Below, piece after piece: positions 1 to 9,194 of a stretch of DNA of 64,000 nucleotides. Source of the stretch: Sphingobium jiangsuense (GTDB lineage: Bacteria > Pseudomonadota > Alphaproteobacteria > Sphingomonadales > Sphingomonadaceae); NCBI RefSeq assembly GCF_014196495.1, contig NZ_JACIDT010000015.1, positions 31,065 through 95,064 on the forward strand, read 5' to 3'. How positions within the stretch are numbered: position 1 is the stretch's first letter; the number at the start of each line of letters is the position of its first letter. The notes under the pieces are model-generated. The model worked only from the letters and a program-made list of their open reading frames with translations, ran no database searches and was not told where the DNA came from. The translations under genes were made by a program, and so were the position numbers.

Positions 1-2192
1 TGGTGAACTGGGACCCCGGCCTCAAGACCGCCATTTCCGACCTGGAGGTCGAGACGAAGGAAGTGCAGGGCAAATTCTGGCACTTCCGCTATCCGCTGGC
101 CGACGGCGTGACGCTAGACGACGGCCGCGATTATATCGTCGTCGCCACCACGCGCCCGGAAACCATGCTGGCGGACATGGCCGTTGCGGTGAACGGCGGG
201 GATGAACGCTACAGGAGCGTGATCGGCAAATATGTCGAACTGCCGATCACCGGCCGCCGCATTCCGATCGTCGCCGACGAGCATGCCGACCCGGAACTGG
301 GGTCGGGCGCGGTCAAGATCACGCCGGGGCATGATTTCAACGACTTCGAGGTGGGCAGGCGCGCGGGCATCAAGGCCGCCGACATGCTCAACATGCTGGA
401 TGCCGATGCGAAGGTGGTGCAGACCGCCGATGGCCTGATCCCCGCCGACTATATCGGCCTCGACCGCTTCGACGCGCGGACGAAGGTGGTCGAGGCGCTG
501 CGCGCGCTCGACCTGCTCGATTTCGCGATGGTCGAGGTCGAGGGCGAGGGCGAGGGCGAGAACGGCACGAAGGCAACGCGCAAGGTCGAGAAGATCGAGG
601 ACCGGGTGATCCAGACGCCCTATGGCGACCGGTCCGGCGTGGTGATCGAGCCGTGGCTGACCGACCAATGGTATGTGGATGCGGCGACGCTGGCGAAACC
701 GGCGATCAAGGCGGTGAAATCCGGCGCGGTGGAGATCGTGCCGAAGGCCTGGGAAAAGACCTATTTCAACTGGATGGAGAATATCCAGCCCTGGTGCGTC
801 TCCCGCCAGCTCTGGTGGGGGCACCGCATCCCGGCATGGTATGACGAGGACGGCGCGGTCTATGTCGCCGAGGATGAGGATGCGGCGCGGGCGCTTGCCG
901 GCAACAAGCCGCTGACCCGCGACAATGACGTGCTCGATACCTGGTTTTCCTCCGCGCTGTGGCCGTTCGCGACGCTCGGCTGGCCGGAGGACGATGCGCT
1001 GGTGCGGCGGCATTATCCTAACGACCTGCTCATCTCCGGCTTCGACATCCTGTTCTTCTGGGATGCAAGGATGCTGATGCAGGGCATTGAATTCATGAAG
1101 GAAGTGCCGTGGAAGCGGCTCTACCTCCATGGTCTTGTCCGTGCTGCCGACGGGCAGAAGATGTCGAAGTCCAAAGGCAATGTGGTCGATCCGCTCGGCC
1201 TCATCGACAGCTATGGCGCGGATGCACTGCGCTTTTTCATGGCGGCGATGGAGAGCCAGGGCCGCGACGTGAAGATGGATGAGAAGCGCGTGGAGGGCTA
1301 TCGCAATTTCGCGACCAAGCTGTGGAACGCCACCCGCTTCGCCATGGCGAACGGCATCGGCGCTTCCACCTCGGTCGGGGCGCCCGCCACCGCGCAGGCG
1401 GTGAACCGCTGGATCATCGGCGAAGTGGTCGAAACCGTTGCCGCGCTCGACAAGGCGCTGGCCGAACTGCGCTTCGATGCGGCGGCCAATGCGATCTATC
1501 ATTTCGTGTGGGATCAGTTCTGCGACTGGTATCTGGAGCTTATCAAGGGCCAGATCGACGAGGAGACGAAAGCCGTCGCGGGCTGGGTGCTCGACCAGAT
1601 CCTCGTGATGCTGCATCCGTTCATGCCGTTCATCACCGAGGAATTGTGGCATGCGCTTGGAGAGCGGGACCATGACCTGATCGTCGCCCGCTGGCCCGCA
1701 CCCGCCGCTGCGGTCGATGCCGAAGCCAAGGCCGAGATCGAATGGCTGATCCGGCTGGTGAACGGCGTGCGCGCCGCACGGGCCGAACTCAACATTGCAC
1801 CGGGCGCGCGGCTGGAGATGTTCGTGCGCGACGCCGGGCCTGCCACCGGCCATCGCCTGAGCACGCAGTTTGCCGCCCTGTCGCGCCTCGCGCGGGTCAA
1901 TAGCTGCTCGGCCGACGCGCCGCCCGCCGGGGGATCGGCGCAGGTGGTGGTGGATGAGGCCACGTTCATCCTGCCGCTGGAGGGCGTGATCGATATCGCG
2001 GCTGAAAAGGCGCGTCTTTCCAAAGCTCTGGAGGCCGTTTCGAAGGAAGTGAAGTCGCTTGAAGGGCGTCTCGGCAATCCGGCCTTCGTCGAAAAGGCGA
2101 AGCCGGAGGCGGTGGAAAAGGCCCGTGCCGACCATGCCGAGAAATCGGCGGAGGCGGAGCGGCTCCAGGCGGCGCTGGCGCGGCTGGCGTGA
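1..2192 (+). CDS. valS: Valyl-tRNA synthetase, C-terminal part (5' end outside window)
   Basis: Charges tRNA-Val with valine in the cytoplasm. About 729 codons are visible and the reading frame is open from the left edge, so the N-terminal HIGH segment is missing. The class I signature KMSKS is seen in '[12 protein letters not shown]', preceded by the family block '[18 protein letters not shown]'. After the anticodon-binding helices the protein ends in a charged coiled coil rich in Glu, Lys and Ala, typical of ValRS. A Gly/Glu repeat (GEGEGEGE) near positions 540-560 is a local low-complexity insertion. Complete ValRS is usually near 900 residues, so roughly 150-200 residues lie outside. Confidence 0.97.
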   Translation, partial: VNWDPGLKTAISDLEVETKEVQGKFWHFRYPLADGVTLDDGRDYIVVATTRPETMLADMAVAVNGGDERYRSVIGKYVELPITGRRIPIVADEHADPELGSGAVKITPGHDFNDFEVGRRAGIKAADMLNMLDADAKVVQTADGLIPADYIGLDRFDARTKVVEALRALDLLDFAMVEVEGEGEGENGTKATRKVEKIEDRVIQTPYGDRSGVVIEPWLTDQWYVDAATLAKPAIKAVKSGAVEIVPKAWEKTYFNWMENIQPWCVSRQLWWGHRIPAWYDEDGAVYVAEDEDAARALAGNKPLTRDNDVLDTWFSSALWPFATLGWPEDDALVRRHYPNDLLISGFDILFFWDARMLMQGIEFMKEVPWKRLYLHGLVRAADGQKMSKSKGNVVDPLGLIDSYGADALRFFMAAMESQGRDVKMDEKRVEGYRNFATKLWNATRFAMANGIGASTSVGAPATAQAVNRWIIGEVVETVAALDKALAELRFDAAANAIYHFVWDQFCDWYLELIKGQIDEETKAVAGWVLDQILVMLHPFMPFITEELWHALGERDHDLIVARWPAPAAAVDAEAKAEIEWLIRLVNGVRAARAELNIAPGARLEMFVRDAGPATGHRLSTQFAALSRLARVNSCSADAPPAGGSAQVVVDEATFILPLEGVIDIAAEKARLSKALEAVSKEVKSLEGRLGNPAFVEKAKPEAVEKARADHAEKSAEAERLQAALARLA

Positions 2193-2276
2193 AAAGGCGG
2201 ACGCGGGCCTGTGTCCGTGCCGTCTGCCGATATTGAGGCATCATGGAAATACTATGCCGCAAAGCATTGATATACG

Positions 2277-4310
2277 ATGTCGATGGGTAATGACGTGAAG
2301 GGCGCGCTCGGCATCGCCCTCCTCATGACCTGTGCTCAGGCCCATGCGGCGGACGGCGAGGCGCCAGCGGAGGGCGCCGCTCAAGGCGCGATCGTCGTAT
2401 TGGGGCAGGGCCTGCCGCCTCCTCCCGCGACGCCCGCCTATGGCACGGAGGTGCTCGATCGGCGGAGCCTCGTTACCGAGCCTTCGGGCCGGGTCGAAAA
2501 TGCGCTCGCCACCATTGCCGGTTTCCAGCAATTCCGTCGCTCCGACAGCCGCTCCGCCAATCCCTCCGCCCAGGGCATGACGCTGCGCGCGCTGGGCGGC
2601 AATGCGTCGAGCCGGGCGCTGCTGCTGCTCGACGGCGTGCCGCAGGCCGATCCGTTTTTCGGCTACATCCCGTTCACCGCGCTGGTGCCGGAGCGGCTGG
2701 GCGCGATCCGCGTGACGCGCGGCGGAGGTGTCGGGGCCTTCGGCGCCGGAGCCGTCGCGGGTACGGTCGAGATGATGAGCGCCGACCGCGCGCAATTGCC
2801 GCCCTATGAGGCTTCGGCCTTCCTCGGCAGCCGCGACGCGCAGGAGGCGAGCGCGACCCTCTCCCCCGATATCGGCGCGGGGTTCCTCTCGCTGTCGGGC
2901 CGGTGGGAGCGGGGGGACGGCTTCTGGACGACGCCCCACACTCTGCGCGTCGCCGCCAGCGTTCCGGCGCGCTACCGCGACTGGTCGACCAGCCTGCGCG
3001 CCGTCGCGCCGGTGGGCCGCCATGGCGAGATACAGGCGCGCCTCGCGCTGTTCCGCGACAATCGCACCTTGCGCTTTGCCGGGGCGGACAGCAGCAGCGA
3101 GGGCGAGGACGCCAGCATCCGCTATGTCGGGCGCGGGCGCTGGCAGGTCGATGCGCTGGCCTATGTGCAGGCGCGCAACTTCACCAATATCACGGTAAGT
3201 TCAACCAGTTACCGGCCTGTCCTCAATCAACGTGATACCCCCGCAACGGGCCTTGGCGGCAAGCTGGAACTGCGTCCGCCGGTCGGTGGCGGCCATGTGC
3301 TGCGCATCGGTGCGGACACGCGGATCGTTTCGGGCACGATGCTGGAAGATGCGCTCGACGCCACGGGGAGGGTGACGGCGCGCCGCCGTGCCTTCGGGCG
3401 GCAACTGATGGCGGGGCTGTTCGTGGAGGACGACTGGACGCTGGGCCGCCTCACCCTGACCGGCGGGGCGCGGGTGGATCGCTGGACGATCCGCCGCGCG
3501 TCCTTCTTCGAGCAGAGCGGGGCGGGCGTCACCACCATCGACGACCATTTCCCTGACCGGCGCGGGTGGGAGAGCAGTTTCCGCGCCGGGGCGCTGTGGC
3601 AGGCGAGCCCCGCCATCGCCCTGCGCGCGGCGGGCTATACCGGCTTCCGCCTGCCGACGCTCAACGAGCTCTATCGCGGCTTCACCGTGTTCCCGGTCCG
3701 CACCGATGCCAATCCGGCATTGAAGCCGGAAAAGCTGAAGGGCGTCGAGGCGGGCGTCGACCTGACGCCCGCGCCGGGCCTGCGCCTGGCCGCGACCGCC
3801 TTCTACAACCGGCTGGACGACGCCATCGCCAATGTCACCCTCCCACCCCCCGCCACCAATGTGCGCCAGCGCCGGAATGTGGACGCGATCGTCGCCAAGG
3901 GGGTGGAGCTTTCCGCCGAGGGGGATCTGGGGCGGGTGCATCTGGCGGCCTCCTATGCCTATGCCCATGGGAAAGTGCGGGCCGCAGGCGGCCTCGACGG
4001 GCAGGCGCCCGCGCAAAGCCCGCGCCATATGGCGAGCGGCGCCATGGGTTGGGCCCCGGTCGAGGGAAGCGATCTGGGGTTGAGGCTGCGCTATGTCGGT
4101 CCGCAATATGAGGACGATCTGGGCGAGAACCGCATGTCCGACGCCTTCACCGTCGATGGCCATGCCCAATGGCCGCTGGCGCGCGGGGTCAGCCTTGTCG
4201 GGCGGGTCGAGAATCTGTTCGATGCGCGCGTCGTCACCCGGCAGGTGGGCGCAGATATCGACCTTGGCCTGCCGCGCACCTTGTGGCTGGGTATAAGGAT
4301 AACCGGATAA
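2277..4310 (+). CDS. TonB-dependent outer-membrane receptor
   Basis: Predicted outer-membrane active transporter for a siderophore, cobalamin or similar ligand. 677 residues. An N-terminal signal peptide (hydrophobic stretch ending AQAHA) is followed by a plug domain (about 60-175) with the typical 'LLLLDGVPQADPFFGYIPF' pattern and a glycine-rich GVGAFGAGAVAG segment. The long C-terminal beta barrel contains the receptor block 'GYTGFRLPTLNELYRGF' and ends with the usual 'NLFDARV...LPRTLWLGIRITG' pattern. An in-frame ATG two codons later (2283) is an alternative start. No ligand-specific gene lies nearby, so the substrate is not predictable. It follows valS by 84 bp on the same strand. Confidence 0.9.
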   Translation: MSMGNDVKGALGIALLMTCAQAHAADGEAPAEGAAQGAIVVLGQGLPPPPATPAYGTEVLDRRSLVTEPSGRVENALATIAGFQQFRRSDSRSANPSAQGMTLRALGGNASSRALLLLDGVPQADPFFGYIPFTALVPERLGAIRVTRGGGVGAFGAGAVAGTVEMMSADRAQLPPYEASAFLGSRDAQEASATLSPDIGAGFLSLSGRWERGDGFWTTPHTLRVAASVPARYRDWSTSLRAVAPVGRHGEIQARLALFRDNRTLRFAGADSSSEGEDASIRYVGRGRWQVDALAYVQARNFTNITVSSTSYRPVLNQRDTPATGLGGKLELRPPVGGGHVLRIGADTRIVSGTMLEDALDATGRVTARRRAFGRQLMAGLFVEDDWTLGRLTLTGGARVDRWTIRRASFFEQSGAGVTTIDDHFPDRRGWESSFRAGALWQASPAIALRAAGYTGFRLPTLNELYRGFTVFPVRTDANPALKPEKLKGVEAGVDLTPAPGLRLAATAFYNRLDDAIANVTLPPPATNVRQRRNVDAIVAKGVELSAEGDLGRVHLAASYAYAHGKVRAAGGLDGQAPAQSPRHMASGAMGWAPVEGSDLGLRLRYVGPQYEDDLGENRMSDAFTVDGHAQWPLARGVSLVGRVENLFDARVVTRQVGADIDLGLPRTLWLGIRITG

Positions 4311-4322
4311 GATATTGATTGA

Positions 4323-4985
4323 TCATCCGGAAAGACGGCCGCCTGCACCGTCGGGCGCATAGGCGCGCAGGAACAGCGGCACCGCCCGCTCTACCTCCCT
4401 TTCCCGCTGCCCGGCCGTGACTTCGGGGATCAACCCCAGCAGGCATTGCTGTTGCAGGCGGGAAACGCACAGATGCATGAAGGTCTGCGCCGCCTCGACA
4501 GGATTGTCGCGCCGCAGCTGGCCCCGCTCCATCACGCCGGAGAGGAACTCCGCGAGCAGGACGACCGTCTGCCACGGCGCCCGGTCGAAGAAGATGCGCC
4601 CGGCCTCAGGAAAGCGGCCCGCCTCCGCCGTCACCAGCCGGTTTAGGGCGATGGCGTCGGGCGAGGTGACCTTCTCCAGCAATTTGAGGCTGAAGCACCG
4701 CAGCGCCGTGGGCAGATCGCCGCTCAGGTCGAGAATCTCCGAAAGCTGGGCGCGAAAGGCGGTGGAGGCATGGTCGATGACGGCGGTGAACAATTCCTCC
4801 TTCGACGGGAAATAGCTCCACAAGGTTCCCTTCGACCCACCCAGCGTCGCGGCGATGGCGGACATGGTCGTGCCCGAATAGCCATGATCCAGAAAATGGC
4901 GGGACGCGGCGATAACGATCGTCTCGCGCCGATCCTGGCGGCGGCTTTCCCGCCGGCCCGTTGCGGTGCATTTCTCTCCGTTCAT
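4323..4985 (-). CDS. TetR/AcrR-family transcriptional repressor
   Basis: 220-residue regulator. The N-terminal helix-turn-helix (about residues 20-65) shows 'TMSAIAATLGGSKGTLWSYF' followed by PSKEELF, the standard TetR recognition helix and the start of helix 4. The C-terminal domain resembles TetR_C types found beside efflux pumps. The ATG at 4985 is preferred because translation from the longer open frame has no TetR-like sequence upstream. It is divergent from the EmrA/EmrB-type pair starting at 5210, so it probably represses that pump and itself. Confidence 0.88.
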   Translation of the reverse strand: MNGEKCTATGRRESRRQDRRETIVIAASRHFLDHGYSGTTMSAIAATLGGSKGTLWSYFPSKEELFTAVIDHASTAFRAQLSEILDLSGDLPTALRCFSLKLLEKVTSPDAIALNRLVTAEAGRFPEAGRIFFDRAPWQTVVLLAEFLSGVMERGQLRRDNPVEAAQTFMHLCVSRLQQQCLLGLIPEVTAGQREREVERAVPLFLRAYAPDGAGGRLSG

Positions 4986-4990
4986 AATTA

Positions 4991-5069
4991 CCGTACCATA
5001 GAGTACGATTTTCCTGTTGACAAGACATGCGTCCGGGCGCAATGGCACGCTTGATACTAAGTGGTACGG
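4991..5069. promoter_or_regulatory. Possible TetR operator region
   Basis: The divergent intergenic region holds GTAC half-sites spaced by 6 bp at 4993-4996 and 5003-5006. A further inverted pair is CCGTAC at 4991-4996 and GTACGG at 5064-5069. Location between a TetR gene and its likely target suggests an operator, but the symmetry is short and this is inference. Confidence 0.3.
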
Positions 5070-5209
5070 CTTTTCCATGTCGGCAGATCGCACTTCCCAT
5101 TTTCCTCGTTCGGCGCTGACGGGCCGCCTTGCATCGCGGCCGCGCGCTTCCTTCCCCGGCGCCCTTCTTCCCCGCTCGTCTGGCACGGGACATTGCAGGG
5201 AGCAATCCG

Positions 5210-6382
5210 ATGGCTGAGGCCGACTCGCCGCGACAGAAAGAGGCTGTCCCCGCGCCCGACGCGACGGCGGACGGCGAAGCGCGGGAGCGACGCAAGGCGC
5301 TGCGGCGCAAATGGCTGTTGCGGTTGGGGCTGGGCGTAACGGTCGTTCTGGCCTGCTGGCTCCTGTGGTATCTGCTGATCGGCCGCAATCATGTCAGCAC
5401 CGACAATGCCTATGTGAACGCGGAGATGGCGCAGATAACCCCGCTCGTTTCCGCGCAGGTGATCGCGGTCAACGTCCGCGACACGCAGGCGGTGAAGCGC
5501 GGCGACATATTGGTGCGGCTCGACCCGTCCGACGCGCGGATCGCGGTGGCGCAGGCGGAGGCCGATCTGGCCGAGGCGCGGCGCAAGTTCCGCCAGACCT
5601 CGGCCACGAGCACCGCGCTCTCTTCCCAGGTGCAGGCGCGCGCAGCCGATATCGAGCAGGCGCAGGCCCGGCTGGCGACGGCGCGGGCCGATTTCGACAA
5701 GGCACGCGTGGATTTGCAGCGGCGCGAGCGCCTCGAAGGCAGCGGCGCGATTTCGGGCGAGGAACTGACGCAGGCCCGCAACGCCTTCGCCACCGCGCAG
5801 GCCGCGCTGAAGGAGGCGGAGGCGGCGATCGCTCAGGCCCGCTCCACCCGCGCCGCCGCCGAAGGGCAATATGCCGCCAACGAGGCGCTGGTGCGCGGAT
5901 CGAGCGAGGACAGCGACCCCGCCGTGCTGGCCGCCAGGGCGCGGCTCGATGCGGCCCGGCTCGATCTTTCCCGCACCGTCATCCGCGCGCCGATCGACGG
6001 CGTGGTGACCCGGCGTCAGGTGCAGGTCGGCCAGCGCGTCGCGCAGGGCGCGGCGATCATGACGATCGTGCCGGTGGCGAAGGTCTATGTCGACGCCAAT
6101 TTCAAGGAACAGCAGCTGCGCCGCGTGCGTATCGGCATGCCCGCGAAGGTGGTGACCGATCTTTATGGCGGCAATGTCGTCTATCATGGCCGCGTCGCGG
6201 GCTTTTCGGGCGGCACCGGCGCGTCGATGGCGCTGATCCCAGCGCAGAACGCGACCGGCAACTGGATCAAGGTGGTGCAGCGCCTGCCGGTGCGGATCGA
6301 GCTGGACCCTAAGGATCTGGCCGCCCATCCGCTGCGCGTGGGGCTTTCCACCGAGGTCGAGATCGACCTTTCCGGCGGCTGA
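5210..6382 (+). CDS. emrA: HlyD/EmrA-family membrane-fusion protein of an efflux pump
   Basis: Periplasmic adaptor that links an inner-membrane MFS pump to an outer-membrane channel. 390 residues from the ATG at 5210, which has a GGGAG ribosome site upstream; a longer open frame to 5129 lacks support. A single membrane anchor (about 34-58, LGVTVVLACWLLWYLLIG) is followed by the biotinyl-lipoyl motif 'STDNAYVNAEMAQITPLVS', a long Ala/Gln/Arg coiled-coil hairpin (about 110-210) and the returning lipoyl strand 'VIRAPIDGVVTRRQVQVGQ'. It is 12 bp from the MFS gene. No TolC-type gene is present in the window. Confidence 0.92.
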   Translation: MAEADSPRQKEAVPAPDATADGEARERRKALRRKWLLRLGLGVTVVLACWLLWYLLIGRNHVSTDNAYVNAEMAQITPLVSAQVIAVNVRDTQAVKRGDILVRLDPSDARIAVAQAEADLAEARRKFRQTSATSTALSSQVQARAADIEQAQARLATARADFDKARVDLQRRERLEGSGAISGEELTQARNAFATAQAALKEAEAAIAQARSTRAAAEGQYAANEALVRGSSEDSDPAVLAARARLDAARLDLSRTVIRAPIDGVVTRRQVQVGQRVAQGAAIMTIVPVAKVYVDANFKEQQLRRVRIGMPAKVVTDLYGGNVVYHGRVAGFSGGTGASMALIPAQNATGNWIKVVQRLPVRIELDPKDLAAHPLRVGLSTEVEIDLSGG

Positions 6383-6394
6383 GGTGCGAGCCGC

Positions 6395-7924
6395 ATGAGC
6401 GACCAGCAGCCCAGCTACATGCTGATCCCGGCATCCCGGCGGATCATCGCCGGCATGGTGCTGGCGCTGGCCAATTTCATGGTCGTGCTGGACATGACCA
6501 TCGCCAATGTCTCGGTACCGCACATAGCGGGCGACCTCGGCATTTCGGCGGCGCAGGGCACCTGGGTCATCACCTCCTACGCGGTGGCCGAGGCGATCTG
6601 CGTGCCGCTGACCGGCTGGCTGGCGCAACGGTTCGGCACGGTGCGGGTGTTCGTCACCAGCATTTCGGGCTTCGGCCTCTTCTCGCTGCTCTGCGGCCTG
6701 TCGCCGACGCTCGATATGCTGGTGCTCTGCCGCATCGGGCAGGGCATGTGCGGCGGGCCGATCATGCCTATGTCGCAGACGCTGCTGCTGCGCCTGTTCC
6801 CGCCGGAAATGCGCGGGCGGGCGATGGGCACATGGGCGATGACGACTCTGCTCGGCCCCGCGCTGGGGCCGATTTTGGGCGGCTTCATCAGCGACAACTG
6901 GAGCTGGCACTGGATCTTCTTCATCAACGTGCCGATCGCGGTGATGGTGACGATGGCGGCGCTGGCGCTGGTGAGCCCGCTCGAAACCGGCAAGCGCAAG
7001 CTGCCCATCGACGGGATCGGCCTTGCACTGCTGATATTCTGGGTCGGCTGCCTCCAGATCATGCTCGACATCGGGCGCGAGCATGACTGGTTCGGCGATC
7101 CGATGATCGTGATGCTGGTGCTATGCTCGGCGGTGGGGTTCGCCGCCTTCCTGATATGGGAGCTGACCGAGGAGCATCCGGTGGTCAACCTGCGCATCTT
7201 CCGCAACCGGGGTTTCTCCTCCGGTGTCATCGCGCTGGCCCTGTGCTACGGGGCCTATTTCGCCAGCATCGTCGTCATTCCCCAATGGTTGCAGATATCG
7301 CTGGGCTATACCGCGACGCAGGCGGGCATCGTCACCGCCTTCACGGCGATGAGCGCCTGGGCGATGGCCTCGTTCGCGGCGCGGGCGCTGGGCAAGATCG
7401 ATGCGCGGATCATGGTGTCGGCGGCGGTGACGTGGCTGGGCATCATGGCGCTGTGGCGCACGCACTGGACCAGTTCCGCCGATTTCTGGACGCTGGCCCT
7501 GCCGCAGCTGGTGCAGGGATTTGCGATGCCGTTCTTCATGGTGCCGCTGACGACGATCACGCTGGGCGCGGTGGCGCCCGCCGATACCGCCTCGGCGGCG
7601 GGCCTCCAGAACTTTCTGCGCACCATGGCGAGCGCGGTCGGGGCTTCGGTGATGCTGACGCTGTGGGAAAATTCGCAGCGGGTCGCGCGCAGCGAGATCG
7701 TGTCGAAGCTGAACCCCGGCGACGCGCAGGCCAGCTTCGCGGGCGCGGGCTTCTCGCCGGAGCAGGCGCGGCAGATGATCGCCAATCTGGTCGACAAGGA
7801 AAGCATGGCGCTGGCCATCAATCATCTCTTCCTGCTGTCGGCGCTGGCGCTTTTCCTTTCCGCGGTCGTCGTGTGGATTTCGCCGCGCCCGAAGGGCAGA
7901 GTGGATGCGTCCGCCGCCCATTGA
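6395..7924 (+). CDS. emrB: DHA2-family MFS multidrug transporter (EmrB/QacA type)
   Basis: Inner-membrane proton antiporter, 509 residues, with about 14 hydrophobic segments as expected for the DHA2 subgroup. The start 'ALANFMVVLDMTIANVSVPHI' carries the conserved D-x-T-I-x-N-V-x-x-P motif of helix 1. Motif A-like sequence (GWLAQRFGTVRVF) follows helix 2, and motif C-like sequence (GPALGPILGGFI) is present in helix 5. It is transcribed with the upstream EmrA homologue and probably controlled by the TetR gene at 4323-4985. The drug or metabolite exported cannot be told from sequence. Confidence 0.93.
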   Translation: MSDQQPSYMLIPASRRIIAGMVLALANFMVVLDMTIANVSVPHIAGDLGISAAQGTWVITSYAVAEAICVPLTGWLAQRFGTVRVFVTSISGFGLFSLLCGLSPTLDMLVLCRIGQGMCGGPIMPMSQTLLLRLFPPEMRGRAMGTWAMTTLLGPALGPILGGFISDNWSWHWIFFINVPIAVMVTMAALALVSPLETGKRKLPIDGIGLALLIFWVGCLQIMLDIGREHDWFGDPMIVMLVLCSAVGFAAFLIWELTEEHPVVNLRIFRNRGFSSGVIALALCYGAYFASIVVIPQWLQISLGYTATQAGIVTAFTAMSAWAMASFAARALGKIDARIMVSAAVTWLGIMALWRTHWTSSADFWTLALPQLVQGFAMPFFMVPLTTITLGAVAPADTASAAGLQNFLRTMASAVGASVMLTLWENSQRVARSEIVSKLNPGDAQASFAGAGFSPEQARQMIANLVDKESMALAINHLFLLSALALFLSAVVVWISPRPKGRVDASAAH

Positions 7925-8026
7925 CCGGCCGCCTTCCTTCCTTCCTCTTCCTTCCATCGCAACCGGCCTTGACCCGGCCGCCCGTTCCCGGCGATGATGG
8001 CGCGCGCGGAAAGGGAGGCTGGCCCT

Positions 8027-8560
8027 ATGTGGCGGACAATGGAGCGGACGGACATTCCCGCCGTCACATCGGTTTCCGATGCGGTCCATGGCCGTTTTTC
8101 CGAACGGGCCGATATCTATGCCGAGCGCTTCGCCCTTTATCCCGCCGGATGCTTTGTGCTGGAACGGGACGGCGCGCTCGCGGGCTATTGCATCGGCCAT
8201 CCGTGGCGCCGTTTCAGCCCGGTTCCGCTTGATCGGCCGATAGGGGCGCTGCCCGACCGGCCGGACAGCTATTATCTGCACGATCTTGCGTTGCTGCCCG
8301 CGGCGAGAGGAACGGGCGCCAGCGCGCAGGCGCTCGACCTCGTGCTGGCGGAGGCGGCCTCGGCCGGCCTGGGGGAAGTGTCCCTGGTGGCGGTCAACGG
8401 CGCCGATGCTTTCTGGCGGCGCTGCGGCTTTCATCCGGCCGGCGATGCGGACATAGCGCGGAAACTGGCCAGCTATGGCCCCGGCACGGTCTATATGACG
8501 CGCCTGCTGGACGCAGGGGCGGGCGCGGCGGGAAAAGATCGGGAGCAAGAGCGGGCCTGA
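8027..8560 (+). CDS. GNAT-family N-acetyltransferase
   Basis: 177-residue acetyl-CoA-dependent acyltransferase of unknown substrate. The acetyl-CoA motif region reads 'LHDLALLPAARGTGASAQAL' (R/Q-x-x-G-x-G/A type), followed by 'VAVNGADAFWRRCGFHPAG', the usual fourth beta strand with the Asn and the W/Y-x-x-x-GF element. The ATG at 8027 follows a GGGAGG site by about 10 bp; the frame is open to 7994 but that part looks non-coding. It lies between the MFS gene and an hdeD-like gene, with no obvious functional link. Confidence 0.82.
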   Translation: MWRTMERTDIPAVTSVSDAVHGRFSERADIYAERFALYPAGCFVLERDGALAGYCIGHPWRRFSPVPLDRPIGALPDRPDSYYLHDLALLPAARGTGASAQALDLVLAEAASAGLGEVSLVAVNGADAFWRRCGFHPAGDADIARKLASYGPGTVYMTRLLDAGAGAAGKDREQERA

Positions 8561-8598
8561 TCCGTTCATCTCCCATCAGCAGGGAAAGGAGTAGCACA

Positions 8599-9171
8599 AT
8601 GGCATCGGCAGAACCGTTTCCCCAGACGCCGCAGGCCCCGGAAAGGACGGGGTGGGGCTGGATTTTCGCTTATGGCGTCCTCGTGATGATCGTCGGCTTC
8701 GTCGCGCTCGTCAATCCGCTCGCCACCGGCATCGCCACCGGGCTGCTGTTGTCCTTCGTGCTGCTCTTCTACGGGGTGCTGGCGATCCTTTCCGGCCTGT
8801 CCGCCTTTTCCTCGCGCGGGCGCTGGGTGGAGATCGCGCTGGGCGGGCTGGCGCTGCTCGTCGGCATATTATTGTTCTTCTCGCCGCTGACCGGCGCGCT
8901 GTCGCTGGTGTGGGCGATGGGCTTCTGGCTGCTGCTGTCGGGCATCTTCCAGATCGTCGGCGCGATCCGCGTCGCATTCGATCGCTGGTGGCGGCTGTTC
9001 CTCGGCATTGTGGACGTGGTGCTGGGCGGCGTGCTGCTGTTCGCCGGGCCGGTGCCCAGCCTTGCTTTTCTGGCGCTGATCGTCGGCATCAGCTTCCTGT
9101 TCAAGGGGCTGTTCCTGCTGATGCTGGCGCTCGGCCTCAAGCGGCTTTCGGCTCCTTCCGCCGCCGATTGA
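8599..9171 (+). CDS. HdeD/DUF308-family membrane protein
   Basis: 190-residue integral membrane protein with about six hydrophobic helices arranged as three hairpins, as in E. coli HdeD. Typical family elements are 'GVLVMIVGFVALVNPLATG' at the start and repeated 'LLLSGIFQIVGAIR'-like segments. HdeD is linked with acid-stress resistance in enterics; its role here is unknown. An AGGGAAAGGAG ribosome site precedes the ATG. Confidence 0.86.
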   Translation: MASAEPFPQTPQAPERTGWGWIFAYGVLVMIVGFVALVNPLATGIATGLLLSFVLLFYGVLAILSGLSAFSSRGRWVEIALGGLALLVGILLFFSPLTGALSLVWAMGFWLLLSGIFQIVGAIRVAFDRWWRLFLGIVDVVLGGVLLFAGPVPSLAFLALIVGISFLFKGLFLLMLALGLKRLSAPSAAD

Positions 9172-9174
9172 CGG

Positions 9175-9194
9175 GGAGGGCGATTCAGCCCTCC
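9175..9194. terminator. Convergent hairpin between hdeD-like and P450 genes
   Basis: GGAGGGC and GCCCTCC form a 7-bp GC stem with a GATTCA loop. It sits just after the hdeD stop and covers the P450 stop codon region, so it could terminate both strands. The T-tract is poor, which is common in GC-rich bacteria. Confidence 0.4.

Noticed and set aside
114..2135. 673-codon open frame antisense to valS
   Set aside because: High GC content produces long antisense frames; the composition (His/Arg/Asp-rich) is that of a shadow and the plus strand encodes a clear ValRS.
5057..7084. 675-codon antisense frame over the efflux genes
   Set aside because: Shadow frame of emrA and emrB; no domain recognisable.
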